From positions 59,083-123,082 of the forward strand of contig CALUTE010000004.1 in NCBI GenBank assembly GCA_944323645.1: DNA of 64,000 bases, in the 5' to 3' direction. The DNA comes from an uncultured Helicobacter sp. GTDB lineage: Bacteria > Campylobacterota > Campylobacteria > Campylobacterales > Helicobacteraceae. Position numbers and translations under genes: made by a program. A model generated the notes under the pieces. The model did not search any database. It saw only the letters and a list, made by a program, of their open reading frames with translations, and was not told the DNA's origin. Shown in pieces: positions 8,789 through 17,466 of the stretch (position 1 is its first letter; every line of letters starts with the position of its first letter).

Positions 8789-10546
8789 CTAAAAACTTTT
8801 AGAAGCAAGCAATTGTTGTAGCTGCTCTATGAGCGTTGTATCAACCTTTCTTGCCACTTCTTTTTCGCATTCTTGCACAAAAGCTTTTAGTTTAGATTCT
8901 GTGTTTTGGTGCTGTATTTGGGTGGTATGTATGCGTTCATCATATAAAAGCAATGCAGCTATGGTGATAAGTGGCGAAGTATGCGCGCGTACAAAATGTT
9001 CAAGTGCAACAGAATCCAGTGTTGCTACGGTATTTTGAGATTGCGCTCCAAAGTACTCTGCTGGACTTTCATATAAAATTCCTAGTTTTTCACCAAGCTT
9101 ATAGAGATCTTTTGCAAGTGCAAAATCATCGCCAAAAAACCCAAAACTATCTCCCACATAAATACGCATCACCCTATCTCCTACAAGGTAGAATCCAAGC
9201 CTTGCAAAAAGCTCTTTGGTGCTAAGTGTGTGCGGGTTTGGCTCAACAAGTAGTGTTTCAAAGAGCCCAGCTTTTTGGAGAGCAAGCCCAGAATGCAGTG
9301 CATAAATAATCTTACCCGCTTGGTAGAGAGCATAGACTTGGCGCATTTTTGTTTCAAGCAATGGTAAGCGACGTTTGCCACTATGAATCTTAGCATAGAG
9401 GGTTTCAAAATCCTCCATACAGATTCTGCGCTCACCCCTTCGAACCGCATTAAGTGCCGCCTCATTGACAAGAGTCGCAAGCATAGCTCCACTAAAGCCG
9501 GAGGTTCTTTGGGCAATGAGAGGGATTTGGTCAGTAAAATTATGAGGTTTAGTGCGCAGATACATTGCTAGAATCTGCTCACGCTCAGCAAGGTTTGGTA
9601 ACTCTATAAAAACCTTTCTATCAAAACGCCCACTTCTAAGCAATGCAGAATCTAATATCTCGATACGATTTGTTGCGCCAAGTACTATAATGCCACTATT
9701 GTCATTAAAACCATCCATTTCTGTAAGAAGCTGGTTAAGTGTGGATTCTCGTTCGGTATTGTGCGCTTCTAAGGAACGCTTACGCCCGATAGCATCAATC
9801 TCATCGATAAAGATAATACAAGGAGCATTGCGTTTAGCAGCATTAAACAGCTCGCGTACGCGCTTTGCCCCAACACCCACATACATCTCAACAAAGCTCG
9901 CCCCACTCTGGTAGAAAAATGGCACACCACTTTCTCCTGCAAGTGCTTTTGCAAGCAGGGTTTTGCCAACACCCGGAGCGCCAGCAAGTAACACGCCACG
10001 AGGAAGGTTTATACCAAGCGCCTTATATTTTGCAGGATTTTTTAAGAAATCTAAAATCTCTAAAAGCTCTTCTTTTGCTTCACTTATCCCCGCAACATCA
10101 CTAAAACGCACATTAGAATCTAAAGGCTTCAACGAATGTATGGCTTCTAGGTTTTCTTGCAAAGGAGTTGCATTTAAAGGTGTGATTTTTATACGTGACT
10201 TTCTTGAACGCACTGCCATAATAGCCACACCAAATACAACCAAAAACAACACAGCTAAAATACTATATATCACCCAGCTTGTAGAAACCCTCTCCAAAGG
10301 TGCGCCTTTAAGCACTAAAGGATTTATTTGATCTAGCAGGGCTTTGTAGATGTGAGTATCTTTAGTTTGAATGTAAAGATAAGGATCTTGTATCCATAAT
10401 TTTATAGCAAGCCCCTTAGTGATATAGTTTTCAAGCGCATTTGCAGAGACAGATTCTGCATTATCTTTGAGCATAAGGACCAAAACCAACAATAACACCA
10501 CTACAAACCCAATAAAGCTCACCCACAGGTGCTTAGATCTTGGCAT
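8789..10546 (-). CDS. FtsH-like membrane AAA ATPase lacking the protease zinc site
   Basis: 585 aa from ATG 10546, which follows AGAGGAG; two upstream in-frame ATGs lack this. Two N-terminal transmembrane helices flank a short periplasmic domain. A complete FtsH-type AAA module follows: Walker A GAPGVGKT, pore motif FVEMYVG, Walker B IIFIDEIDA, SRH with ATNR and LLRSGRFDRK. The C-terminal region aligns with the FtsH peptidase domain, but the HEAGH zinc site reads YQAGK, so His, Glu and His are all lost. It is probably an unfoldase or chaperone, not a protease. The setting next to mtaB and an MscS gene matches H. pylori HP0284-HP0286, so the inactive paralogue appears conserved. Confidence 0.9.
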   Translation of the reverse strand: MPRSKHLWVSFIGFVVVLLLVLVLMLKDNAESVSANALENYITKGLAIKLWIQDPYLYIQTKDTHIYKALLDQINPLVLKGAPLERVSTSWVIYSILAVLFLVVFGVAIMAVRSRKSRIKITPLNATPLQENLEAIHSLKPLDSNVRFSDVAGISEAKEELLEILDFLKNPAKYKALGINLPRGVLLAGAPGVGKTLLAKALAGESGVPFFYQSGASFVEMYVGVGAKRVRELFNAAKRNAPCIIFIDEIDAIGRKRSLEAHNTERESTLNQLLTEMDGFNDNSGIIVLGATNRIEILDSALLRSGRFDRKVFIELPNLAEREQILAMYLRTKPHNFTDQIPLIAQRTSGFSGAMLATLVNEAALNAVRRGERRICMEDFETLYAKIHSGKRRLPLLETKMRQVYALYQAGKIIYALHSGLALQKAGLFETLLVEPNPHTLSTKELFARLGFYLVGDRVMRIYVGDSFGFFGDDFALAKDLYKLGEKLGILYESPAEYFGAQSQNTVATLDSVALEHFVRAHTSPLITIAALLLYDERIHTTQIQHQNTESKLKAFVQECEKEVARKVDTTLIEQLQQLLASKSF

Positions 10547-11807
10547 AGTTGTTCTCCTCTTGTACTTCATACTCACATATATCAAGCCACACCATAGAAT
10601 CTAGCTTAGATTCTGCACTAGATTCTATAATGATTTTATTAAAAAACTCATCAAGTCCAAACAAGTGCCTCCCAAGTCGTTTTTCTACAAGAATCTTAAG
10701 AGGGGTTTTTTGCGCATAGATACGCTCTCTAAATAAGCGATTTGATTTAGCGATATGGGCATTGAGTCTGTGAAGTCGCTCTTTGGCAAGTGTGCCATTT
10801 ATACGTGGTGTCATAGAGGCTGAAGGTGTACCATCGCGCACTGAATAGATAAAGGGGTGAATGTGTGTAAGGGGCAATGATGTTAGATTTTCAAAGGCTT
10901 GCTCCCAAATCTCTGGTGTTTCACCCGGGTGAGCGATGATAAAATCTGTCCCAATAGCAAACCCAAGCGCTGCGATTTTCTCTAGCAATTTTGCGTCCTC
11001 TTCAAAACGATTGGCGCGATTCATAATCTTAAGCATAGTGTTGTGTGTGTGCTGCAAAGCAATGTGAAGGTGGCGTTCAAGCATAGGGTGTGCAAGAAGG
11101 CTAAAAAACTCCTCATCAATTTGGCTTGGCTCAAGACTCCCAATACGAATGCGTCTAAGCCCATTAAGCGCAAAGAGTGCTTTTAGTAGCTTTGCTAATG
11201 ATGTTGCATTATCTCTGCCAAAACTCCCAACATTTGTGCCTGTTAGCACGATTTCTGTGATTCCAGAATCTAGCAGAATCTGCACTTGTTTTATGATGTG
11301 TTCTATGGGGAAACTTCTTGCTCTCCCTCGCACACTGGGAATAATACAATAGCTACAAGCAAAATCACAGCCCTCTTGAATCTTGATAAAAGCGCGTGCC
11401 TTACCAACAAATTCGGTAATAATCGTAGAATCTATATGATCTAATGCATCATCACAAAAAAACCTTTCTCCGGCAACGCCAAGCGATAAAAGCTCATTAA
11501 TACGTTCTTTGTGGCTATGCCCTATAACACCTTGAACTAGATTTTGTTCAAAAAGTGTTTTGCCTTGTGTTTTGACACCACAACCTGCAAACATTACGTG
11601 CTTTCCTTGCTCTTTTGCGCGACGCACGTAATTGCGCACCGAAGAATCCGCGCCATTAGTAACAGTGCAAGAATTGATAATGACAATTTGTGCGCTATTT
11701 TCATCTTGGGTGTGTTCGAAGTCTTTTAGATTCTGACGCATAATTTGGGTATCATAGAGGTTGGTACGACATCCAAAGGTTTTAAAAAATACTTTTGGTC
11801 TTTGCAT
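10533..11807 (-). CDS. mtaB: tRNA t6A37 methylthiotransferase MtaB
   Basis: Radical-SAM enzyme of the MiaB family that adds a methylthio group to t6A37 of tRNAs. The order is an N-terminal UPF0004 domain (KTFGCRTNLYD, NSCTVTNGAD, FAGCGVK carry the three cluster cysteines), then the radical-SAM triad CDFACSYC, then a C-terminal TRAM-like segment. The GCRTN form is typical of MtaB rather than MiaB. ATG 11807 gives 424 aa, the family length; a longer frame would run into the MscS gene. The C-terminal region carries three AGAATCT-type heptamers spaced 12 bp apart, encoding ES/DS pairs. Confidence 0.92.
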   Translation of the reverse strand: MQRPKVFFKTFGCRTNLYDTQIMRQNLKDFEHTQDENSAQIVIINSCTVTNGADSSVRNYVRRAKEQGKHVMFAGCGVKTQGKTLFEQNLVQGVIGHSHKERINELLSLGVAGERFFCDDALDHIDSTIITEFVGKARAFIKIQEGCDFACSYCIIPSVRGRARSFPIEHIIKQVQILLDSGITEIVLTGTNVGSFGRDNATSLAKLLKALFALNGLRRIRIGSLEPSQIDEEFFSLLAHPMLERHLHIALQHTHNTMLKIMNRANRFEEDAKLLEKIAALGFAIGTDFIIAHPGETPEIWEQAFENLTSLPLTHIHPFIYSVRDGTPSASMTPRINGTLAKERLHRLNAHIAKSNRLFRERIYAQKTPLKILVEKRLGRHLFGLDEFFNKIIIESSAESKLDSMVWLDICEYEVQEENNYAKI

Positions 11808-11817
11808 TATAAGCCTT

Positions 11818-13539
11818 TTATGGGGTAATGGAATCTTGTGAAATATATGGTTTATTGGCAAATCCATCATTTGGGGTTTGGACAAATTTTGTTGTATCAT
11901 AAGCAATGAAAATATCAGGTTCTTGCAATATTGCTTGCACTATCTCAAGGGAAATACGCGATCGCAATGTGAGTGTTGCATAAGCATTTGTTTGATACCA
12001 GATAGAAATAATAATACCATTATTTGAGATAAAACTATAAGTACGTGGCTCAACATTAGCATCACGCAATGAGTAACGATCGCGCATTTTGCGGAGTTGT
12101 TTTTTGGTAAGAACCGTGTAAGTACGCGCGTGTTTATTGGCGATATCTGTTGCAATTTGTAGAGCCTTTTGGTGATTAGAATCAAAAGTGATACAAAAAT
12201 CTATTCCGTCCCAAACTGTCTGCATTCCACCGTGTGTGTAGTTGGCAATCATCATTGTAAAAATATAGTTGTTTGGAATAAAAATAATCCGTCCTGCACG
12301 TCTGTTTTCTCTAAAGCTTGTAAGCGTTACATCTTCATAAATCGTGATACGCAATATCGAAATATCAAGCACATCTCCCACATAGATACTGCCATCTTTT
12401 TGGACCCGCACCCTATCACCCACGTGAATACTACCCCCCAAGATGATAACAAACCACCCCAAAATACTCATAAACAAATCTTTCATCGCGATCGCAAGCC
12501 CAGCAGAAGCAAACCCAAGCACTGCGACAAGGTATGTAACATTTTCTAAATACGAAAAGAGCAAAATCAAAATAATCAACGAAATATTGAAAAAATTGAT
12601 CACTTTATTAGCCGTATAAGTACGCTCATTATGTTTGATATAGCGACGCACAATGATTTTGAAAAACAATGCTACTCCTATGCTAAGGAGGATTGCTAGT
12701 ACAATGTAACCAAGTTTTTGGGCTTGCCTTTTGATGGCATTTGAGATTTGTGTATAAACCTCATCATAACGCTTGACATAGACATCAATGCTTGTTAGCA
12801 AAATATTATGCGCACTTTGAAACTCAAGGAGTTGTGCCTGGGTAGCATAGAATTCTTGCATAGTTTGTGGGCTTTTCTCAATTTTGCTAAGTTCATTGAG
12901 CAAAAGATATTTTCGCTCAATAAGCGCAAGGATATTTTCTAAATTAGCTTGGTTGTTTTCAAGGCTTGTTTTAGTGTTTTGCAATGTTTTAATAAAAGAA
13001 ATACCGCCAATGATTGCAAAAGGATTGGTAATTGTTGGAATCTCGCCAATATCTGGCTTTTGGATAAGATCTTTGAATGGATTACTCTTTGTGTCTTTTA
13101 GCAATTCTAACTGATATTCAAGGGTTTCTAGTGTATATCGCTTTTCATTAAGTGCGCGAAAATCGCTTGGGGGAATCTGGAGTATTTCATCTTTTAGGTT
13201 TTGAATTTCTTTTGCAATGAGTGCATAGTTTGTATGGTCTGTATAACGCTTGAGCCAAAGACTATTGCTTTTTTGGAGTGTATCATTTATAGAAGCAATC
13301 TCTTGATGGATACTCTCTGTGTTTATAGCTTGGATATTGTGGTGTTTTGGTGTTATAGATTGATCTTTGGGGGAATTGTCTGCATAACCACACAAAACAA
13401 TGCAACACAATAGCGCAATCTTTCTAGCAACACGACTGCCTGCAGAGCACACAAAAAAAGTGTGCCACCTGTGCGCGCAATGAAAAATTTTCGTTTTTGT
13501 AAGATAAGAAATAAGCTGTTGAAAGTAGTGGTTTTGCAT
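11818..13539 (-). CDS. MscS-family mechanosensitive channel
   Basis: 573 aa. An N-terminal hydrophobic stretch (KIALLCCIVLCGYA) looks like a signal peptide, followed by a periplasmic coiled-coil-rich region of about 200 residues. A membrane part and the MscS core follow, with a glycine/alanine-rich pore helix (LGFASAGLAIAMKDLF) and the beta domain VGDRVRVQKDG. It is larger than E. coli MscS (286 aa), in the range of MscK/YnaI-like channels with an extra periplasmic part. It opens under osmotic downshock. First gene of the minus-strand run; a TATAAT (plus-strand 13566-13571) lies 27 nt upstream. Confidence 0.9.
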   Translation of the reverse strand: MQNHYFQQLISYLTKTKIFHCAHRWHTFFVCSAGSRVARKIALLCCIVLCGYADNSPKDQSITPKHHNIQAINTESIHQEIASINDTLQKSNSLWLKRYTDHTNYALIAKEIQNLKDEILQIPPSDFRALNEKRYTLETLEYQLELLKDTKSNPFKDLIQKPDIGEIPTITNPFAIIGGISFIKTLQNTKTSLENNQANLENILALIERKYLLLNELSKIEKSPQTMQEFYATQAQLLEFQSAHNILLTSIDVYVKRYDEVYTQISNAIKRQAQKLGYIVLAILLSIGVALFFKIIVRRYIKHNERTYTANKVINFFNISLIILILLFSYLENVTYLVAVLGFASAGLAIAMKDLFMSILGWFVIILGGSIHVGDRVRVQKDGSIYVGDVLDISILRITIYEDVTLTSFRENRRAGRIIFIPNNYIFTMMIANYTHGGMQTVWDGIDFCITFDSNHQKALQIATDIANKHARTYTVLTKKQLRKMRDRYSLRDANVEPRTYSFISNNGIIISIWYQTNAYATLTLRSRISLEIVQAILQEPDIFIAYDTTKFVQTPNDGFANKPYISQDSITP

Positions 13540-13565
13540 TATAATTTCTCTACAATGTTTGACGC

Positions 13566-13571
13566 ATTATA
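13566..13571 (-). promoter_or_regulatory. -10 element for the MscS-mtaB run
   Basis: Perfect TATAAT on the minus strand, 27 nt upstream of the MscS ATG. No clear -35, which is usual for Helicobacter vegetative promoters. Confidence 0.5.
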
Positions 13572-13665
13572 ACCAAAAACTTATGGAGAAATTCAAAAAA
13601 TCTTCCAGCAAAAGCCCTAAAATCTTTAGCTGGTTTTGTTACAATTATATATTTAAATTTGTGGA

Positions 13666-14661
13666 ATGGATACATTGCTAATAAATAAATTACTTATGGA
13701 ATCTATGGGTTATGCTGTAATATTTGCATTCGCTTGCGCCAACACGCATATAGCCTTAGCCAACACCAAAGAAACTGATATGCCTAATGACTTTATGGGT
13801 ATTGTATCATCAGAATCCACGCAGCATACCACCTCTCAAAAACCTTTTGGACTCCATCAAGCACCCCTTGAAAACAAAACAAGCAATGCACCCATAGATG
13901 TGCCAATTATAGAAAACTATAAGCACTCGCTTGGTGTAAGCTATTTGCAATCCTATATGCATAATCACTCTTTTGACATTAATCTCTATGGAGTAAGCCT
14001 ACAATACACCCATGCTACTAATGTTTATCGTAGTATGTACCAACTCAATATTGCACATACAAAACTCACACCAAGCCTCGCAAATGAAGCGTTACATATT
14101 GGCGCTGTGTCTATATTTGACATAGCGTTTGCACAACGCGACTCTGGTGGAGGGATTCTAGGACTTGAAGTGGGATATGGAGCTGGCATACCAAACACAT
14201 CTTACTCCAATGCACAAAACCAGTTTAACGAATCGAGCCTGCTTATTAATATTGATTTGGGATATGTATTTCGTATGGGATATGTATTGTTGTATCCCTA
14301 CACGCGTCTTGAGCAATATATATTTTTCCCCCACAAAAGAGCCAATCCAGATCCTATAGACTATGGCTTAAACGCACTATTTGGATTCAAATTTATTGGT
14401 GATAATTCTCTGCTAGATTGGTGGATGAATGTTGCACTTATGAGTGATTTTAACGCTTCAGGTAATGGCGTGGGTGTACTCGCAGACAAAACAATTGTCT
14501 ATGACAGAGATGGTATGTCAAATGGCACACTTTTTGATGTTGGAGCAAATATTTTAAATCAAAAGGCATTTGCACTCAAAGTTTATTGTTCTTTATCGTA
14601 TGCGTTTTCATATTTCGAGGTGCAACTAAAAAGCGGTATAAGTGGTATATGGCAGTTTTAA
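13666..14661 (+). CDS. Putative outer-membrane beta-barrel protein
   Basis: 331 aa, no family recognised with certainty. A hydrophobic N-terminal segment (VIFAFACANTHIALA) looks like a signal peptide, with Met1 about 17 residues before it; an internal ATG at 13696 is an alternative start. The mature part has a low-complexity Thr/Ser/Asn linker to about residue 80. After that come alternating hydrophobic/polar strands such as LYGVSLQYTH, LIIDLGYVF-like and VYCSLSYAFSYFEV, and it ends in WQF. A terminal aromatic is the usual sign of Bam-assembled outer-membrane barrels. It stands alone, between divergent MscS and the carbonic anhydrase. Confidence 0.65.
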   Translation: MDTLLINKLLMESMGYAVIFAFACANTHIALANTKETDMPNDFMGIVSSESTQHTTSQKPFGLHQAPLENKTSNAPIDVPIIENYKHSLGVSYLQSYMHNHSFDINLYGVSLQYTHATNVYRSMYQLNIAHTKLTPSLANEALHIGAVSIFDIAFAQRDSGGGILGLEVGYGAGIPNTSYSNAQNQFNESSLLINIDLGYVFRMGYVLLYPYTRLEQYIFFPHKRANPDPIDYGLNALFGFKFIGDNSLLDWWMNVALMSDFNASGNGVGVLADKTIVYDRDGMSNGTLFDVGANILNQKAFALKVYCSLSYAFSYFEVQLKSGISGIWQF

Positions 14662-14755
14662 CAATATATTCTGGATTTTATGCATTTATTAGCCTGTACA
14701 TATTATTATACGCGTTCTTAGCTCGCAGAGCAAACATACTTTGATAGGAGTTCTT

Positions 14756-15493
14756 ATGAAAAAATTTATGGTAATTGCTAGTCTTTTTGGATATTTCTTG
14801 AGTGCAAATGCTGCAGATTCTCACCATTGGGGGTATAGTGGAAAATATGCTCCAGAGCATTGGGGTGATATTTCTAGCGATTTTCATATATGTAAAAATG
14901 GAAAGTATCAATCGCCTATTGATATCACAGATGTGCTTGAAGCAACAACAAATGCACCTTTAGCATTTACCTATGCCACAAAACCAAATAATATCACTAA
15001 TAATGGTCATACAATACAGGTGAATTTCAAACAAGGGAGCGTATTGCGGTTCGAGAAAAAAGAATATGCACTAGTACAAATGCACTTTCACACACCTTCT
15101 GAATATACATTTAGTGGCAAACACGCCCCTATGGAAGCTCATATCGTACATAGCACCAAAAATGGCGAGCTACTTGTAGTTTCTGTAATGTTTGATGAAG
15201 GCGAGGAAAACGCTCTTATCAAACAAATTTGGGAAAATGCTCCAAAAAATACAGGCGAAAACAAGGCAATTAAACAACTTGATGTAACACCATTGCTTAA
15301 AGATATGACTTCTTATGTTCGTCTTGATGGATCACTAACTACTCCACCTTGTTCTGAAGGTGTTGTTTGGATTCTAAGCAAATCTCGCCAACAAGCAAGC
15401 AAAGATCAGATTGCATTTTTTACGGATATCATCGGCAAAAACAATCGCCCAACACAGCCAACAAATGGTCGTGTGATTGTGCAAGTTAAATAA
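14756..15493 (+). CDS. Periplasmic alpha-carbonic anhydrase
   Basis: Interconverts CO2 and bicarbonate. The 245-aa product has a clear signal peptide (MKKFMVIASLFGYFLSANA) and then the alpha-class fold: WGYSGKYAPEHWG at the start, NGKYQSPIDI, the zinc ligands in MHFHTPSEY and EAHIVH, and the SLTTPPCSEGV loop. H. pylori has a comparable periplasmic enzyme used with urease in acid resistance. ATG 14756 is chosen over the upstream in-frame codon at 14741 because ATAGGAG sits 5 nt before it and the signal peptide starts there. Confidence 0.95.
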   Translation: MKKFMVIASLFGYFLSANAADSHHWGYSGKYAPEHWGDISSDFHICKNGKYQSPIDITDVLEATTNAPLAFTYATKPNNITNNGHTIQVNFKQGSVLRFEKKEYALVQMHFHTPSEYTFSGKHAPMEAHIVHSTKNGELLVVSVMFDEGEENALIKQIWENAPKNTGENKAIKQLDVTPLLKDMTSYVRLDGSLTTPPCSEGVVWILSKSRQQASKDQIAFFTDIIGKNNRPTQPTNGRVIVQVK

Positions 15494-15503
15494 AATAATA
15501 GAT

Positions 15504-16169
15504 ATGCGACATTCTAAAACACTTGATATTAGTCTATATCTGGTCGCCTCTAGGGGAAACAGAAGCGATGCATCTTTTCTTGAAATTCTTACCAATGCGA
15601 TTAAGGGTGGTGTTAGTATTGTTCAATTACGCGAAAAGCACCTCACAACGCGTGAGTTTTATATGCTTGCTTGTAAAGTTAAAGAGCTTTGTGCGCATTT
15701 TCAGATTCCACTGCTTATCAATGATCGTATTGATATTGCTTTGGCGTGTAAGGCAGATGGCGTGCATATTGGGCATAGTGACTTGCCGGTAAAAGTCGCA
15801 CGTGATATACTAGGAGAAGACAAGATTTTAGGATTCTCTGTACATACCAAAGAAGCACTCAAAGAAACGCAAGGTGCGGATTATCTTGGTGTTGGCGCGG
15901 TGTTTGCCACACCTAGTAAGCAAGACAGCGTAGTCATAGGTATTCAGGGTTTGCAAGAGATTGTAGCCCTTGCAAACTTGCCTGTTGTTGCGATTGGGGG
16001 CATTACTACAGATGTTTTACCACAACTTAGCGGCATTGCACTTTCAGGAATCGCAGTAGTGCGTGCAATTATGGATTCTGACGAAGTGATAGCAAGCGCA
16101 AAGGCACTAAAAAATGGCTTCAAAAGTATTGTCAGTAATCAAGCGCAATATTGTGATACAACAATGTAG
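15504..16169 (+). CDS. thiE: Thiamine-phosphate synthase
   Basis: Condenses HMP-PP with thiazole phosphate to make thiamine monophosphate. The TIM-barrel motifs are present: VSIVQLREKHL, LLINDRIDIAL, ADGVHIGHSDLP, LGFSVHT, YLGVGAVFATPSK and PVVAIGGIT. The ATG at 15504 gives 221 aa; an in-frame upstream start at 15477 would overlap the carbonic anhydrase. No strong SD is visible, so the start is uncertain. thiD lies 29 kb away, not in an operon with it. Confidence 0.94.
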   Translation: MRHSKTLDISLYLVASRGNRSDASFLEILTNAIKGGVSIVQLREKHLTTREFYMLACKVKELCAHFQIPLLINDRIDIALACKADGVHIGHSDLPVKVARDILGEDKILGFSVHTKEALKETQGADYLGVGAVFATPSKQDSVVIGIQGLQEIVALANLPVVAIGGITTDVLPQLSGIALSGIAVVRAIMDSDEVIASAKALKNGFKSIVSNQAQYCDTTM

Positions 16170-16226
16170 CCCTCACAGAATCAAAATGCACTCAAGTCAT
16201 CATATCAAAGTAATTGGACATAAAAA

Positions 16227-17339
16227 ATGCTAAGTAGAATATATCGTGTCATTGTTGAGCTTTGGAGCGGTATTGCAGTAGTGCTTTGCTTAAGCATTGT
16301 AAGTTTGATACTCAGTACTTTGCCGTTTTTTGCACATCTGCATATTTCACCACTTATTATTGGAATTTTTCTAAGTATGGGCATAAGTCTTATACAATTT
16401 ATACCAAAGACTGCAACCTTCCCTCTCCCTACTTGGCAAAAAGGCATAGGATTTAGTAGTAAAAAACTATTGCGACTAGGTATTGTTTTTTATGGATTTT
16501 TTGTTTCACTAAACGATTTGCAAAACGTTGGTTTGATTGGGTTTAGCTTGAGTCTTGGGGTGGTAGTGTTAGTTTTAGGTATCGGCTTTGTATTAGGGAC
16601 AAAACTCTTTAAACTCGATAGAGAACTTGCTATACTCATTAGTGCAGGCTGCGCTATTTGCGGTGCTGCAGCGGTACTCGCACTAGAATCTGCCTTGCGC
16701 ACAAAAGCTTTTAAAGGCATTATTGCGGTAGGTACTGTTGTTGTCTTTGGTCTGCTTGGAATGTTTTTGTATCCATTGCTTTTTAACCTTGGGGTAATAC
16801 CATTTGATGATATACAAGAAGGACTTTATATGGGGGCGACTCTGTATGAAGTTGCTAATGTTGTAGGTGCAAGTAATGCTATTTCACAAGAAGGTGCAAA
16901 TATCGCACTTATTACAAAAATGATTCGTGTGATGCTTTTAGCGCTGGTACTGCTTGTGATTCCTTTTTTATTTGATAGATTCCCAGAAAACACACAAGAT
17001 CTAAATTCTGCCCTAGAATCTACAACAAATTCTAATCAAGCCTCACAAAACCCTAGTCAAACCAACACTCATCGAAAAAAGACGCTCTATATACCTTATT
17101 TTGCACTCTGGTTTCTTGCTGTTATTTGCTTGCATTCTTTTATTACACTACCAAAAGAAGTGATAGATTGCGCAAAATTTTTATCAGTACTTTTGCTAAC
17201 TATGGCAATGTGCGCACTTGGCTTACAGATTGATTATAGGCAGTTTGTGCATACTGGGGGTAGTGGGTTTTATTTTGCATTCGTATTATTTGTGCTAGTA
17301 AGTGGTGGTGGGTTTTTGGCAGTTTATAGTATCACTTGA
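16227..17339 (+). CDS. YeiH/UPF0324-family membrane transporter
   Basis: 370-aa integral membrane protein with about ten hydrophobic helices. The segment GIVFYGFFVSLNDL followed by SAGCAICGAAAVLALE and the GATLYEVANVVGASNAIS motif are characteristic of the YeiH family (putative sulfate/sulfonate exporter class). A hydrophilic Ser/Asn/Gln-rich loop near residues 255-285 contains AGAATCT motifs and looks variable. Substrate unknown. It stands alone between thiE and the PhoH-like gene. Confidence 0.85.
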   Translation: MLSRIYRVIVELWSGIAVVLCLSIVSLILSTLPFFAHLHISPLIIGIFLSMGISLIQFIPKTATFPLPTWQKGIGFSSKKLLRLGIVFYGFFVSLNDLQNVGLIGFSLSLGVVVLVLGIGFVLGTKLFKLDRELAILISAGCAICGAAAVLALESALRTKAFKGIIAVGTVVVFGLLGMFLYPLLFNLGVIPFDDIQEGLYMGATLYEVANVVGASNAISQEGANIALITKMIRVMLLALVLLVIPFLFDRFPENTQDLNSALESTTNSNQASQNPSQTNTHRKKTLYIPYFALWFLAVICLHSFITLPKEVIDCAKFLSVLLLTMAMCALGLQIDYRQFVHTGGSGFYFAFVLFVLVSGGGFLAVYSIT

Positions 17340-17466
17340 GTTTTGGTGATAAATTAGCGTAATTAGATTCTATCGGAGTAAGATAGAGTGGGCTTTGTTG
17401 AAGCTTTTTGGTATTTTTAATATTTTTTCTCTAAAATAATACAACTTAGATAGCATAAGGAGAACA

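Noticed and set aside
15477..15503. Earlier thiE start overlapping the carbonic anhydrase
   Set aside because: It adds nine residues not typical of ThiE and has no better ribosome-binding site than ATG 15504.
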